A DNA stretch of 64,000 nucleotides, from assembly GCA_963697285.1 (NCBI GenBank), contig CAVONI010000011.1, positions 1,302,001-1,366,000 on the forward strand, in the 5' to 3' direction. The position numbers and the translations under genes were made by a program. Below, piece after piece: positions 11,339-20,628 of the stretch (the first letter of the stretch is position 1; each line of letters opens with the position of its first letter). The notes beneath the pieces are model-generated. The model saw only the letters and a program-made list of their open reading frames with translations. It ran no database searches and had not been told where the DNA came from. The stretch comes from JAEUQQ01 sp963697285. GTDB taxonomy: Bacteria > Acidobacteriota > Vicinamibacteria > Vicinamibacterales > JAFNAJ01.

Positions 11339-12522
11339 ATGGTCCCGACACCCGAGTCGCCCGGCCCCTCGTCCCCGTCGCCCACTGTCGACGATGTCGA
11401 GCGCATCGTCCGCATGACCGATCCCGTGGTGCGCAACCTGCACATCACGGACTACCTACCATCGCCTTGCCGACGGCACTCGCCTGCACACTGGCACGTC
11501 GGCGAACTGGTGCATCTTCGCGACATGGGCGTCGCGCCAGGCCGGGCAGACGATCCGCGGCGAAGACCTGCTCGAGACACTCAGGATTCGGCTCAACCTG
11601 CCGGTGCGCTGGGTGCACCCGATTCACTCGCTGTGGCGGCGCCTGCTGGCGACCGGACTCTACAACCCCGAGACGCGGCTGGGGCGCGTCGTGCGCGCCG
11701 TGCAGGGGCCGCTCGATCCGTTCGAGCGAGCGAGCTACGCGGTAGCGTGCGGCAACCTCAAGGTATTCGAGGAGATCGGTCGCGAATTCGCTCGCTTCCT
11801 CACCGATGTGCGCCGGCGGCGCCGTTCCTGCCCCCTCGCAGGTGGCGCGGTTCGTCGAGGGCCTGCGCGACGGCGATCCCCCGGAGGGGCAGCGTCTGCT
11901 GCGCCAGGCATTCACGCGCTACGCGCACGCCCTGTCGGAGGCCGACCCGGGGCGACGAGCGCACCTGATGTACCTGGCCAACCTCGAGGTTGGCTGGCAC
12001 GAGCAGACGCGGCTGCAGCCCGAGATCCAGGAAGCGCTCGACGCGCCCGCCCTGGAGTTGCGCGAACTGGGTGAACGCGTGCTCCGCGCGTTGAGTGCGG
12101 GGGCGGCGACATGGGGCGGTGCCGTGCGCGCGCCGCTGGCGATCGGGCTGGGCACGATCGCGTGGCCGTTCGCGCGCGCCGCGCGCCACCTGTCGCGGGC
12201 GATCATCACCGATTGCCTGATGACCCTCCGGGTGCCGACGAACCACGTCCTGCGGCTCGGCCGCACCATCGAGGTGCCGTTTCCCGAAAGCCTGCGCCGA
12301 CTGGACGACGAGGTCAGCACGGTCGTGGCGCGCTTCAGGTGTGACGCGCACGGGACGCACGACTGCGGGGCGAGCGACTGGGCTGCACTCGATGAACGCA
12401 TGCACTACATCGCGCACCTGTTCCGCGCCTTCCACGAAGACCCCGCGCTGGCGGCCCCACCGTTCAGCGACGCACAGCGGGCGGCGATGGCTGCAGGACA
12501 CATCCCCGACGGCGACCTGTAG
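11339..12522 (+). pseudogene. conserved protein of unknown function, two apparent frameshifts
   Basis: Three consecutive frames join into one protein of about 390 residues. The first part (from ATG 11339) ends NLHIT. After an extra base near 11449 it continues TTYHRLADGTRLHTG and then ANWCIFATWASRQAGQTIRGED, a motif I associate with uncharacterised bacterial proteins. After a second extra base near 11815 it continues CAGGAVPAPSQVARFVEGLR. The C-terminus has a possible buried helix (GLGTIAWPFARAARHL) and ends FSDAQRAAMAAGHIPDGDL. No catalytic motif is recognised and there is no signal peptide. Both shifts are +1 and similarity resumes immediately, so the gene may be intact in the organism. The start is uncertain because no clear ribosome site precedes it. 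Confidence 0.65.
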
Positions 12523-12704
12523 CTCGACGCACGGCGGCTCACGGGTCTCCGAACGGGGCGACCTTTTGCGGCGTGTCGGCTGACTTGTCATGGCTGAGAA
12601 AATGCGCCGCGCTCGGCCGTCTGTGTGAGGACGCCTTGGTCCATGACTTGCTTGACCTGGAGTCACTCCCCGGTCAACTGGAAGTCGAACCCAGAGGTGG
12701 TGTC

Positions 12705-13397
12705 ATGGTGCGTCACTCACGTGCAGGCTTCGCCTTGCTCGTCCTCGCGTGCACAACCGCTGCGCCCGTCGGCGCGGCCTCGATCGGCGTGGAGACCTTC
12801 TCGGGCGGCCTTGCCGGGTTTGGTCCCAATACCATCTCGAGCACGGTCGTACACAGTGCCGCCGGCGGCAATCCCGACGAGCATCTGCTCATCCGGCGCA
12901 TCGTCGATGCGACGTTCTTCGACATCGGCGCGCTCACCTCGGGCGCGGCCTTCACGGGCGATTACGCTGCGGATGGCATCGGAAGCGCTGGGGTCGATCT
13001 CGACTTCAGGACCACCAACGTGAGCGGAGCCTGGCTGCGCGTCCGTCAGAACGCCGTCACGAACGGATGGCTCCACGCGCTCACCGGCGACTTCTCACCT
13101 GGCTGGCGCCCGTACGACGTGGCGTTCGTTCCGACGTGGACGGACCTCGAGGCGCGTGCAGCCGGATGGATCACCGACTTCGACCTCAACCCGGCGGCAG
13201 ACCCCAGCCCGGCGTTCGCGACGGTCATGGCCAACGTGGGCTTCTTCGAAGTTCGCCTTGGCAGCACGAACGAATCGACGCTGGTCGGCCTCGACAACGC
13301 GCGGCTGGGCGGTCTGCAGGTCCCCGAACCAGCGGCCGTGGCCACGCTGCTGCTGGGCCTCGCCGGACTCGCGGCACGTCGCCGACGCCAGCCCTGA
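12705..13397 (+). CDS. PEP-CTERM sorting domain protein
   Basis: The product has 230 residues from ATG 12705, preceded by a GAGGTGG site; an open extension upstream has no signal sequence and is not used. The signal peptide is MVRHSRAGFALLVLACTTAAPVGAAS. The body is a secreted beta-rich domain of a type seen in PEP-CTERM proteins (GVETFSGGLAGFGPNT..., later VGFFEVRLGSTNESTLVGLDNARLGG). The C-terminus VPEPAAVATLLLGLAGLAARRRRQP is a complete PEP-CTERM anchor: the PEP motif, a helix and an arginine-rich end. It should be exported and processed by an exosortase encoded elsewhere. Unlike the PEP-CTERM gene at 7.8 kb, its frame is intact. Confidence 0.88.
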   Translation: MVRHSRAGFALLVLACTTAAPVGAASIGVETFSGGLAGFGPNTISSTVVHSAAGGNPDEHLLIRRIVDATFFDIGALTSGAAFTGDYAADGIGSAGVDLDFRTTNVSGAWLRVRQNAVTNGWLHALTGDFSPGWRPYDVAFVPTWTDLEARAAGWITDFDLNPAADPSPAFATVMANVGFFEVRLGSTNESTLVGLDNARLGGLQVPEPAAVATLLLGLAGLAARRRRQP

Positions 13398-13544
13398 CAC
13401 CGGCACGTCGGTACCGCCTCCTGCGACGGCGGCGCATGTGCGGTCGCCAGGGCATCTCGCCCGGGAATCCGGCGCGGGCTCACGGCCTGCCGACGACGGG
13501 CGTCTGACTCAGCCGCCCACGCCCGCGAACGGCGCGATCTCGCG

Positions 13545-13754
13545 TCAGTCGTGATGATCGGCCGGCCGCAGCCGGTCTGCACCCGGCAGCATCCCGATCA
13601 GGCTTGCCGGGTCGTGGATCAAGGTCGGCATGTGTCGCGGACAGATCCAGTACGTGCGGTCGAGGTAATCGAGCTGGATGAGCGGCGTCTGGTGGTTGTC
13701 GGCGTCGCAGGCGAGGCAGGACTTGCGTGGGGTGGGGTCGGTCACGAGCGACAT
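13545..13754 (-). CDS. small Cys/His protein, possible zinc binding
   Basis: This is a 69-residue protein from ATG 13754. It contains SCLACDADNHQTP (C-x-x-C), then YWICPRHMPTLIHDP, where a further Cys and two or three His could complete a zinc site. The tail is IGMLPGADRLRPADHHD. The pattern C-x2-C...C-x2-H is consistent with a small structural zinc ribbon. The open frame extends upstream, but the added residues are arginine-rich shadow-like sequence and I exclude them. It lies between the second PEP-CTERM gene and the TonB receptor, on the receptor's strand but with a 156-bp gap. Function unknown. Confidence 0.6.
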   Translation of the reverse strand: MSLVTDPTPRKSCLACDADNHQTPLIQLDYLDRTYWICPRHMPTLIHDPASLIGMLPGADRLRPADHHD

Positions 13755-13910
13755 GGTAACCCGGTCACGGGATGTGGCGTCCGGGCCATGTCGCCGACCC
13801 GAGACCACGTCGGGCGCGCCGCAGCGCGATGGCGTGGCGAGCACTGCCGACCTCCCCGCGGCGTGCGAGGAGGCCGGCAGTCCGGACGGGTCGTCAGTGC
13901 GTCTGCGCCG

Positions 13911-16900
13911 CTACCAGGTCGCGCGCACGCCGAAGCGCATCACGCGCGGTCCCATCAGCGAGCTGATCGTGTTCGCGTTGCTGGCGTTCTGTCCGCCGCG
14001 CTGCGACAGCGTGGTGCTGCCGTTGAACAGGTTGAACACGTCGATGCCGGCCGTGAAGCGGAGCCGGTTGTAGACGGTGAACACCCGATCGACGCGGAAG
14101 TCGACCGTGTGCATGTTGGGCAGGCGCTCGTCGCCGCGCTTGTCGAGATACACCGTTGCCTGGCCGGCGCTGAACGGCCGCGTCGGGCTGAGCACCGACC
14201 GGATGTACGGATAGCCGCCGCGGGCGTTGTAGAACGCGGCAAGGTTGATGTCCCACAGCGGCAGCGTGTACGAGCCCGTGAGGCGGCCGAGCCAGACGGC
14301 GTTCACGAACACGTTGCCCAGGCCGGACGACGTCGATTCAGGCGCGTACTGGCCATCGTTCAGGCTCGACTCGATGTTGGTGGGATCGCTCGTCGACGAC
14401 CAGTAGGTGTAGCCGGCAGTCGACTCGAACGTCATCGGGGCGTCGTTGTACGAGAAGCTGCCGTTCAGCTGCCAGCGATTCGAGAAGCGCTTGCGCGCGG
14501 TGAGCTCGAAGCCCTGGTACCGGCGGTAGAAATCCTTCACGTTCGTGACGGTGTACTTCACGGGCAACTGGCTCGTGGGCTGGTAGTAGGTGACGGCCGG
14601 ACAGCTGGCCCCGGACGGGCAAGTGGCTGCTGGCGGCGTCCACGACACGGCAGTCCAGTTGCTGGCGTCCCAGTTGTCGTAGTCGTTGCCCCAGAAGTTG
14701 CCGTAGTTCCGCCAGATGTAGCTCGCGCTGACGGCGAACTCGTTGCCGAGTTGCTTGTCGAACGTGACGAGGAACTCGTCGGTGGTATCTGCCGACAGGT
14801 CGGGATCGACCTTGCCCGAAGTGCTCGTCGCCGTCGGGTTGTTGTAGTCGTAGCCACCCGTCCACTGCAGCGGCGCCGCGGTCATCACGACCTCGTTGGC
14901 CTGGATGAAGCGGTCGCCGTTGACGTCAATCCAGGGGTACCGCACGGTCGTCAGGACGACGGTGTTGTAGGTGCTCGACAGGCTGCCGGTGCCGAGCTGG
15001 CTCACGTAGTGCGAGTAGTTCACCTTGATGACGTTGCGGCCGTCGCCGCGCAGGTCGTAGGTCAGGCCGAGGCGCGGCGAGAAGTTCTTGAAGTTCACCC
15101 CGGCCTCGGCGCCCTTGAACGACAACTCGGGCAACTGGTTGAAGGCCGTCCCAGGATAGGTGACGCCGTTGTAGACGCCCGCGTAGGTCCGCTGGCCGAA
15201 GAACGGCGAGGCGCTCACGTTGGCTTCGTTGGCGAAGTCGGTCTGGTAGTCGTAGCGCAGGCCCAGGTTGGCCACCAGCCTGCCGCGCGTGTAGGTGTCC
15301 TGGAAGAAGAGGCTCCGGTTGTTCAGGCCGTACTCGGTGAGGCCGCGGCGATAGAGCTGGGCCTCGGCCGCCACGCCGTTCTGGAAGCGCGCGTAGGCGT
15401 CTCCGCCGTACATGCTCTCGGTGTGCGCGATGTCGTTGCGGTACTTGAACCCGACCTTGATCGCGTGATCGCCCCCGAACGTGTTCGGCAGGAAGTAGTT
15501 CGCCATCAGGTCGACGCTGTCGGTCGGACGCACGTACACGGCTTCCTGGTACGACCGCGACCACGCCTGCGTCGAGATCTCGTAGGCCGCCTGCACGTTG
15601 CGCAGCTCTTCTTCGTGGAAGGTCAGCGTGAAGTTGTTGCCCACGTGTGAATACGACCCTTCGAACATGAACCGATCGCTGAAGATGTGCCGGTCGGTCC
15701 ACTTGTAGCTCTTCGGCATGCCGGTCTTCCACCAGCTCGAGCCGAGATCCTCGCGGGTGACGCCCATTTGCCGATAGGTCGTCTCGAGCGGCCGCAGGTC
15801 AGAGCCGTCGCGCGCGTTGCGCACCTTCTCGGCCGCGTTGAAGAAGAACGACGCCTGGTTGTTCTTGAACGTCTGCGCCGACAGCTTGGCGTTGTAGTTG
15901 TTCAGGATCGTGGTATCGGGATTGAGGCACCCGCGGATCTCCTCGAGCGAGTACGTCAGCGGAGCCGCCTTCATCGCCTGGCACTCGGGCGTCGCCTTGT
16001 AGAAATTGTTCACGCCGACGTTGATGTCGCCCTTGCCGTAGCTGCCCCAGATCCACGCGCGGCCCCGCTTGATCGGGCCGCCGGCCTCGATCCCGTAGTC
16101 CTTGATGTTCAGGATCGGGTTGCCCGTCGAGGCACCCTGCTTGCGGAGTTCGTCGGAGACGTTGAACGACTGGAACTTCTGGTCGGTCACGTAGTAGCGC
16201 GCCGATCCCTTGATCTTGTCGCTGCCGCTCTTCGTCACCAGGTTCACGCCGACCCCGGGCGACTGCATCGTCACGTCGGCGCCGCCCGTCGAGACCTGCA
16301 TCTCTTCGAATGCGTCGAAGTCATAGTAGACGGGCGACCCGCCCGTCGCCGACATGTCGGTGATGTCGACGCCGTCGAGGTTCCACTTCTGCTGGCTCAT
16401 CGCGGCACCGCGGGCGACGAAATTCGACTGCTGGCCCGACATGCTGCCGCCCACGTTCTGGCGGTCCATGGCGACGCCGGCCGACTGTTCGAGGATGACC
16501 CACGGGTCGCGCGCCGATGGAATGCTCTGCAGGGCCTCCTGGGTGAACCGCGTGGTGCGGGAGGTGTCCTTGATGTCGACGAGCGGCGACTCCGCCGTCA
16601 CCGACACGGCTTCCTCGATGGCCGAGATCTCGAGGGCCTGGTTCACCTGGACGTTGAGGCCGATCTCGAGGCGGAGCCCCTCACGCACCACGGGTCGGAA
16701 TCCCGTCAGCTCGAACCGCACGCTGTAGACGCCGATCGGCAGCGCGGGGAACCGATACGTGCCCGTCGCCGTCGATACCGCGGTCTGCGGCTGCAGCAGC
16801 ACGGTGCTCGAGATGGTGACCATGGCGCCCGGCAGCACGCTGCCGCTCGCGTCGGTCACCTTGCCGTAGATCTCGCCCGTCGTCTGGGCAAACGACGGAA

Positions 16901-16952
16901 CCGTCGTCATCGCCAGGGCCACGAAGGCCAACATCGCAAGCAGTCGTTTCAT
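13911..16952 (-). CDS. TonB-dependent outer-membrane receptor, Oar-like
   Basis: This 1013-residue protein starts at ATG 16952, with an AGGTGG site upstream and signal peptide MKRLLAMLAFVALAMTTVPSFAQ. Residues ~25-110 form a carboxypeptidase-regulatory-like beta-sandwich (GEIYGKVTDASGSVLPGA, TGTYRFPALPIGVYSV). A plug domain follows (DTSRTTRFTQEALQSIPSARDPW..., NLDGVDITDM) and then a long outer-membrane barrel ending in an aromatic strand, MRFGVRATW. Acidobacteria and myxobacteria carry many such Oar-like receptors, which import large ligands (siderophores, glycans or peptides) using TonB energy. No dedicated degradation genes flank it, so the substrate cannot be named. An open extension of 42 residues upstream of the signal peptide is not coding. 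Confidence 0.92.
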   Translation of the reverse strand: MKRLLAMLAFVALAMTTVPSFAQTTGEIYGKVTDASGSVLPGAMVTISSTVLLQPQTAVSTATGTYRFPALPIGVYSVRFELTGFRPVVREGLRLEIGLNVQVNQALEISAIEEAVSVTAESPLVDIKDTSRTTRFTQEALQSIPSARDPWVILEQSAGVAMDRQNVGGSMSGQQSNFVARGAAMSQQKWNLDGVDITDMSATGGSPVYYDFDAFEEMQVSTGGADVTMQSPGVGVNLVTKSGSDKIKGSARYYVTDQKFQSFNVSDELRKQGASTGNPILNIKDYGIEAGGPIKRGRAWIWGSYGKGDINVGVNNFYKATPECQAMKAAPLTYSLEEIRGCLNPDTTILNNYNAKLSAQTFKNNQASFFFNAAEKVRNARDGSDLRPLETTYRQMGVTREDLGSSWWKTGMPKSYKWTDRHIFSDRFMFEGSYSHVGNNFTLTFHEEELRNVQAAYEISTQAWSRSYQEAVYVRPTDSVDLMANYFLPNTFGGDHAIKVGFKYRNDIAHTESMYGGDAYARFQNGVAAEAQLYRRGLTEYGLNNRSLFFQDTYTRGRLVANLGLRYDYQTDFANEANVSASPFFGQRTYAGVYNGVTYPGTAFNQLPELSFKGAEAGVNFKNFSPRLGLTYDLRGDGRNVIKVNYSHYVSQLGTGSLSSTYNTVVLTTVRYPWIDVNGDRFIQANEVVMTAAPLQWTGGYDYNNPTATSTSGKVDPDLSADTTDEFLVTFDKQLGNEFAVSASYIWRNYGNFWGNDYDNWDASNWTAVSWTPPAATCPSGASCPAVTYYQPTSQLPVKYTVTNVKDFYRRYQGFELTARKRFSNRWQLNGSFSYNDAPMTFESTAGYTYWSSTSDPTNIESSLNDGQYAPESTSSGLGNVFVNAVWLGRLTGSYTLPLWDINLAAFYNARGGYPYIRSVLSPTRPFSAGQATVYLDKRGDERLPNMHTVDFRVDRVFTVYNRLRFTAGIDVFNLFNGSTTLSQRGGQNASNANTISSLMGPRVMRFGVRATW

Positions 16953-17357
16953 CGTCTCCACCTCCGGGTGGGGGTTGAGGGGCCGCGGCCGGCACAGCCA
17001 CGACACGTCACCGGACAAACGTTGCTGTTCGCGTGTCCCGCGTGCAGCGAGATCACGGGTTGGGCAGGCAGACTGCACCTCGGCATCGAGCCAGGCACGA
17101 CGTAGCAGGGAGGGTATTTATTGCACTCGCCCGAACGACTTCGTCGTACTGGAAGGCCTGTTCGTCCCTCGGCACATCCTGTCCGCAACGCGGTCGACGC
17201 GAGCGGAAGCCGTGCCAACGGTTGTGCTGGAAATTGCTAAGGTTTTGTGATGGCCGGATCGCTGCGAGCGCCCTGCGGCCGTTCAGGATCCAGCTGTTCG
17301 GATCGGGTCAATCCAAACCGCCGGAGGCTCAGCCGTAACGAGGAGACGGTGAGGTGT
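16953..17357. other. intergenic region upstream of the TonB receptor
   Basis: This 405-bp gap lies between the receptor start and the flotillin stop. It should carry the receptor promoter on the minus strand. The only compositional signal I see is a few A/T-rich patches (around 17109-17120 and 17228-17250) in GC-rich surroundings; no box pair or operator is convincing. No gene is visible on either strand. Confidence 0.5.
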
Positions 17358-18904
17358 TTACGGAGCGGCCGGTGAATCAGCGGGCGGGGCGTGCGACTCG
17401 GCGTCCGTGATGGCCGCATGGGTCTTGGCTTGGGCGAGCCTCACCACGTCGATGCCGAACTGGTCCTTGAGCATCGCCAGCATCGCGGTCATGCCGCCGC
17501 CGACGGTGCCCATGACCTTGCCGATGCCGCCCGACCCGCCGGTGCCGTTGCCCATCTCGATGATGTTGATCTTGTCGATGCCGGCCAGCTGCGTGGCAAA
17601 GGCCTGGGCCAGCTCCGGCATCTTCTCGACGACCATGTTGAGGACGGCGGCTTCGTTGAAGTTCTTCCAGGCTTCGGACTTGCGCTGAAGGCCTTCGGCC
17701 TCGGCCAGGAGCTTCTTCTTGATGACCTCGGCCTCGGCTTCGCCGACGGCCAGGACCTTGGCGGCCTCGGCGCGGCCGACGCGCTCGATCTTCGCGGCCT
17801 CGCCGGCGCCCTCGAACTCGAGTTCCTTCTGCGTCGCTTCGGCCTTGATGATGGTCGCCTGCTTCTCGCCCCTCGGCGCGCAGGATCGCGGCCTGGCGCT
17901 CGGCCTCGGCCGGCTTCACGACCGTGGCCTGCAGCTCCTTTTCCCGGCGCAGCGGCTTCCTGCTCCTGGACGAGCACCTCCTGCGCTTGCGCACCTGATC
18001 GATGCGCGTTTCCTGCTCGGTGACCTTCTGCCTGGCGATGGCGGTCGCGAGCGGGCCCGGCCTGCTGCGGCCTCGGCCTGCTTGGCCTGGACCGCCGCGT
18101 TGAACTCGGCCTGCCGCGTCTCCTTGTCGCGCAGCGACTGCGCGATGGTCGACGTCGGCCTCGTAGCGCTTGGTCTTGCCCTCCTGGTCGGCGTTGGCCG
18201 ACTGGATCATCGCGTCGCGCTGGGCGAGCGCTTCGCCGATGACCGCGTCGCGCTTGACCTCGGCGGTGCGCTTCTTGCCGAGCGCGTCGAGGTAGCCCTG
18301 CTCGTCGCTGATCTGCTGGATGGTCAGGATGTCGATGTTGACGCCCATCTTCTTGAGATCGACGGCCGCCTCGTCGGTCATCTTCTGCGCGAAGGCCTGG
18401 CGGTCGGCGTTGATCTCCTCGACGGTCAGCGTGCCGAGGATCGCCCGCAGGTGCCCTTCGAGCGTCTGGAAGATGACGCCCTTGATCTGTTCGGCCGTCA
18501 TGCCGAGGAAGCGCTCGGCGGCGCGCGCGCAGCGACATGTCGTCGCCGGCGATCTTGACGTTCGCGACGGCCTCGACCGTGACGGGCACGCCTTCCTTCG
18601 TGTAGGCGCGCTGGATCTTCAGCGGAATCGAGATGATGTTGAGCGACAGGTACGCGACCTGCTCGAGCACCGGGACGCGCAGCGCCGCGCCGCCGCGCAC
18701 GACGCGGAAGCCGACCGTCGGTGCGGTTGCCCCTTGCTCGTCGACGAGCGTGTGCTTGCGCCCGTAGAAGATGGCGACCTGCGACGGCGGGACCTTGATG
18801 TAGTTGCGGGCGAACAGCGCCATCGCGGCGAAGAGCCCGAGCAGGCCGAGCAGGACGGTGAACGCGATGGTGATGGCCGACAACTCACCGAACAGGCTGC
18901 TCAT
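17358..18904 (-). pseudogene. flotillin/YqiK-like SPFH protein, six apparent frameshifts
   Basis: The start is ATG 18904 with a GGGAGG site. The N-terminus is one membrane helix (ITIAFTVLLGLLGLFAAMALF) followed by the SPFH/band-7 domain (YIKVPPSQVAIFYGRKH, LNIISIPLKIQRAYTKEGVPVTV). An alanine/glutamate-rich coiled coil follows (TAEVKRDAVIGEALAQRDAMIQSAN, later AEAERQAAILRAEG, GEAEAEVIKKKLLAEAEGLQ). The end is a flotillin tail with glycine-rich GMGNGTGGSGG-like sequence. Six frame changes near 18530, 18152, 18060, 17990, 17951 and 17870 are needed to read it through. Most fall in GC dinucleotides or short runs, so assembly error is likely. Flotillins form membrane microdomain scaffolds. It overlaps the NfeD gene by 20 bp, the classic pairing. 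Confidence 0.82.
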
Positions 18905-19509
18905 ACTGACCTCCCGGGGCACGCGCGCCCGCCGCCCGCTCCACGATGATCGAGTCACCCAGCAGTGCCGTGACGACGACCACGGTGCCGCGGGGAATCG
19001 CGGCCCCGTCGACCGACCGGGCGATCTGGGTCGTGCGCTCACCGCCGTAGTCGAGCGTGACCTGCCCCACGCCGCCCGGCGGGATGCCCACGGTCACCTC
19101 GGCCATCCTGCCGATGAGGCGCACCATCTGCACCTCGCTCGAGGCCTGCTGCGAGTAGAGGATTCTCGCGAACTGGTAGACGAGTCCGGACATCACGACG
19201 CCCGACACGACGCCGCACCCGGCCGCCGCGGGATGCGAGCAGCCCGTAGTAGCGCGCGACCACCCCGCCGACGCCGAAGGCCGTCAGGAACGAGGCCATG
19301 ATGCGCGCGCTGAAGATGCTGGGGCCACCGTCGTGGCTGATGTCGCCGTGGTCGGCGCCGAGGTCGCCGGCGTGCACGTCGTGATCGCCGCCGAACAGCT
19401 CGCCGACGAACAGCATGATCAGGAGGAAGAGCAGGCCAAACGCCCCGATCGCCGCGTAGATCAGCACGTGCCACTCCAACGGCCACCGACGGGGGTCAGC
19501 CCCCTTCAC
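18885..19509 (-). pseudogene. NfeD-like membrane protein, one apparent frameshift near 19225
   Basis: The reconstructed protein is about 207 residues. The N-terminal part has a membrane helix (VLIYAAIGAFGLLFLLIMLFVGELF), an acidic His/Asp loop (GGDHDVHAGDLGADHGD), and a second helix (IMASFLTAFGVGGVVARYYGLL). After one shift in the CG-rich stretch 19217-19232 come a third helix (CGVVSGVVMSGLVYQFA) and the OB-fold NfeD domain (GRMAEVTVGIPPGGVGQVTLDYGG...IPRGTVVVVTALLGDSIIVE). NfeD proteins act with flotillins in membrane-domain assembly. The 20-bp overlap with the flotillin start supports one operon. The start is uncertain: GTG 19509 is listed, and a TTG a dozen codons later is also possible. 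Confidence 0.75.
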
Positions 19510-19785
19510 GAGGTAGCCGGCGTGACGCTATCTGGCTGGCGTCCCGGTTGTCAACGTGGGGAGCGACTCGACCGTAAGCTGCGCCCCGCGGACGCTGCCA
19601 TCCGCTCGTCGCACTGACCGACGTGAGCAGTGCATTCACTGCCGTGCCGGCCACGGTCGCGGTGTTCTTAATTGACCATCTCGATGCCTGCACAATCCGC
19701 TATGGTGGTACCCGGACATGGGGGCCACCGCGAGCCCCTGCCACGGCAGTCACAGCGCTTGCGCTCATCACGCAGGAGGTAACAT

Positions 19786-19989
19786 ATGTCAGTAGCCAAA
19801 GTGTCGGAAATCAGCGCCACGTCGACCAGGAGCTTCGAGGATGCGATTCAGCAGGGCCTGTCACGCGCGGGCCACACGCTGCGGCACATTCGCGGGGCCT
19901 GGATCAAGGAGCAGCACGTGCGCTGCGAGGAAGGGAAAGTCACCGAGTACCAGGTGAACATGATGGTCACGTTCGTCCTCGACGACTAG
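19786..19989 (+). CDS. dodecin family flavin-binding protein
   Basis: The product is 67 residues with a perfect AGGAGGTAAC site before ATG 19786. The sequence follows the dodecin pattern: KVSEISATSTRSFEDAIQQGLSRAGHTLRHIRGAWIKEQHVRCEEGKVTEYQVNMMVTFVLDD. That is one helix packed on a three-stranded sheet, assembling into hollow dodecamers. Dodecins store or buffer flavins (or CoA) in the cytoplasm, often under stress. The typical tryptophan of the flavin pocket is present (W in GAWIKEQ). It has its own promoter region and is followed at 92 bp by the BON-LysM gene, another stress-type small protein. Confidence 0.9.
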   Translation: MSVAKVSEISATSTRSFEDAIQQGLSRAGHTLRHIRGAWIKEQHVRCEEGKVTEYQVNMMVTFVLDD

Positions 19990-20053
19990 GTAGTGCGTCG
20001 CCGTGATGGTGCGGGATCGAGCCAGGCGACACCCCGCAACGGTGTCACCATTG

Positions 20054-20071
20054 ACTGCCCACGTGGGCAGT
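20054..20071. promoter_or_regulatory. perfect 18-bp palindrome overlapping the leader of the BON-LysM gene
   Basis: ACTGCCCAC is followed directly by its complement GTGGGCAGT, with no spacer. The palindrome ends at the base before the GGAGG ribosome site of the gene starting at 20082. It could be an operator for a dimeric repressor or an mRNA hairpin that masks the ribosome site. It lies in the 92-bp gap after dodecin. Confidence 0.6.
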
Positions 20072-20081
20072 GGAGGTGCTG

Positions 20082-20462
20082 ATGGGACTCAGAGACAAGT
20101 ACGCGCACGCCATCCAGACAGCCAAGGGTAAGTTCCAGGGCAACGCCGAGGAACGCGACGGGAAGTTGTACTTCAAGGGCACCGTGGCGTCTGAAGCCGA
20201 CAAGAACGCGATCTGGACCGCCATCAAGACGATCCCGGATTGGCAGAAGGAGATCTCGGCCGACATCCAGGTGGTGGCCCCCGCAGCGCCGGCTGCCGCC
20301 GCGGCAAAGACGTACACGGTGAAGGCTGGCGACACGCTCAGCGCCATCGCCAAGGAGCACCTCGGCAGCGCCAGTGCCTACATGAAGATCTTCGAGGCGA
20401 ACAAGGACCAGTTGACGGATCCCGACAAGATCAAGCCCGGGCAGGTCCTGCGCATTCCTTAG
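20082..20462 (+). CDS. BON and LysM domain protein (YgaU/Kbp-like)
   Basis: The product is 126 residues from ATG 20082, with GGAGG five bases upstream; an in-frame GTG four codons earlier is less likely. Residues ~20-65 form a BON domain (GNAEERDGKLYFKGTVASEADKNAIWTAIKTI). An alanine-rich linker and a C-terminal LysM domain follow (KTYTVKAGDTLSAIAKEHLGSASAYMKIFEANKDQL...IKPGQVLRIP). This is the arrangement of E. coli Kbp, a cytoplasmic potassium-binding stress protein. There is no signal peptide, which supports a cytoplasmic location. It is followed by a clear terminator hairpin. Confidence 0.88.
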   Translation: MGLRDKYAHAIQTAKGKFQGNAEERDGKLYFKGTVASEADKNAIWTAIKTIPDWQKEISADIQVVAPAAPAAAAAKTYTVKAGDTLSAIAKEHLGSASAYMKIFEANKDQLTDPDKIKPGQVLRIP

Positions 20463-20503
20463 CTGATCACCGATCGGCCGGGATGCCCGGCACCAGGCCA
20501 GAC

Positions 20504-20531
20504 GAAGCCGCACAGGGGATCGTGCGGCTTC
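20504..20531 (+). terminator. hairpin terminator after BON-LysM gene
   Basis: GAAGCCGCAC (20504-20513) pairs perfectly with GTGCGGCTTC (20522-20531) around an 8-base loop, 42 bp after the stop codon. No long T-run follows. Confidence 0.7.
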
Positions 20532-20628
20532 ATCTCTGTACGGCCGTCACCACGCGGGGCCGATGGGCCACGGCCCGCCTCATGCGATCGACCGAACGGC
20601 CGATTTGACCTGAGGTGGATGCCTGCCG

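Noticed and set aside
13551..17105. Two long plus-strand frames opposite the TonB receptor
   Set aside because: The receptor has a signal peptide, plug and barrel in the minus strand; the plus frames have no recognisable content.
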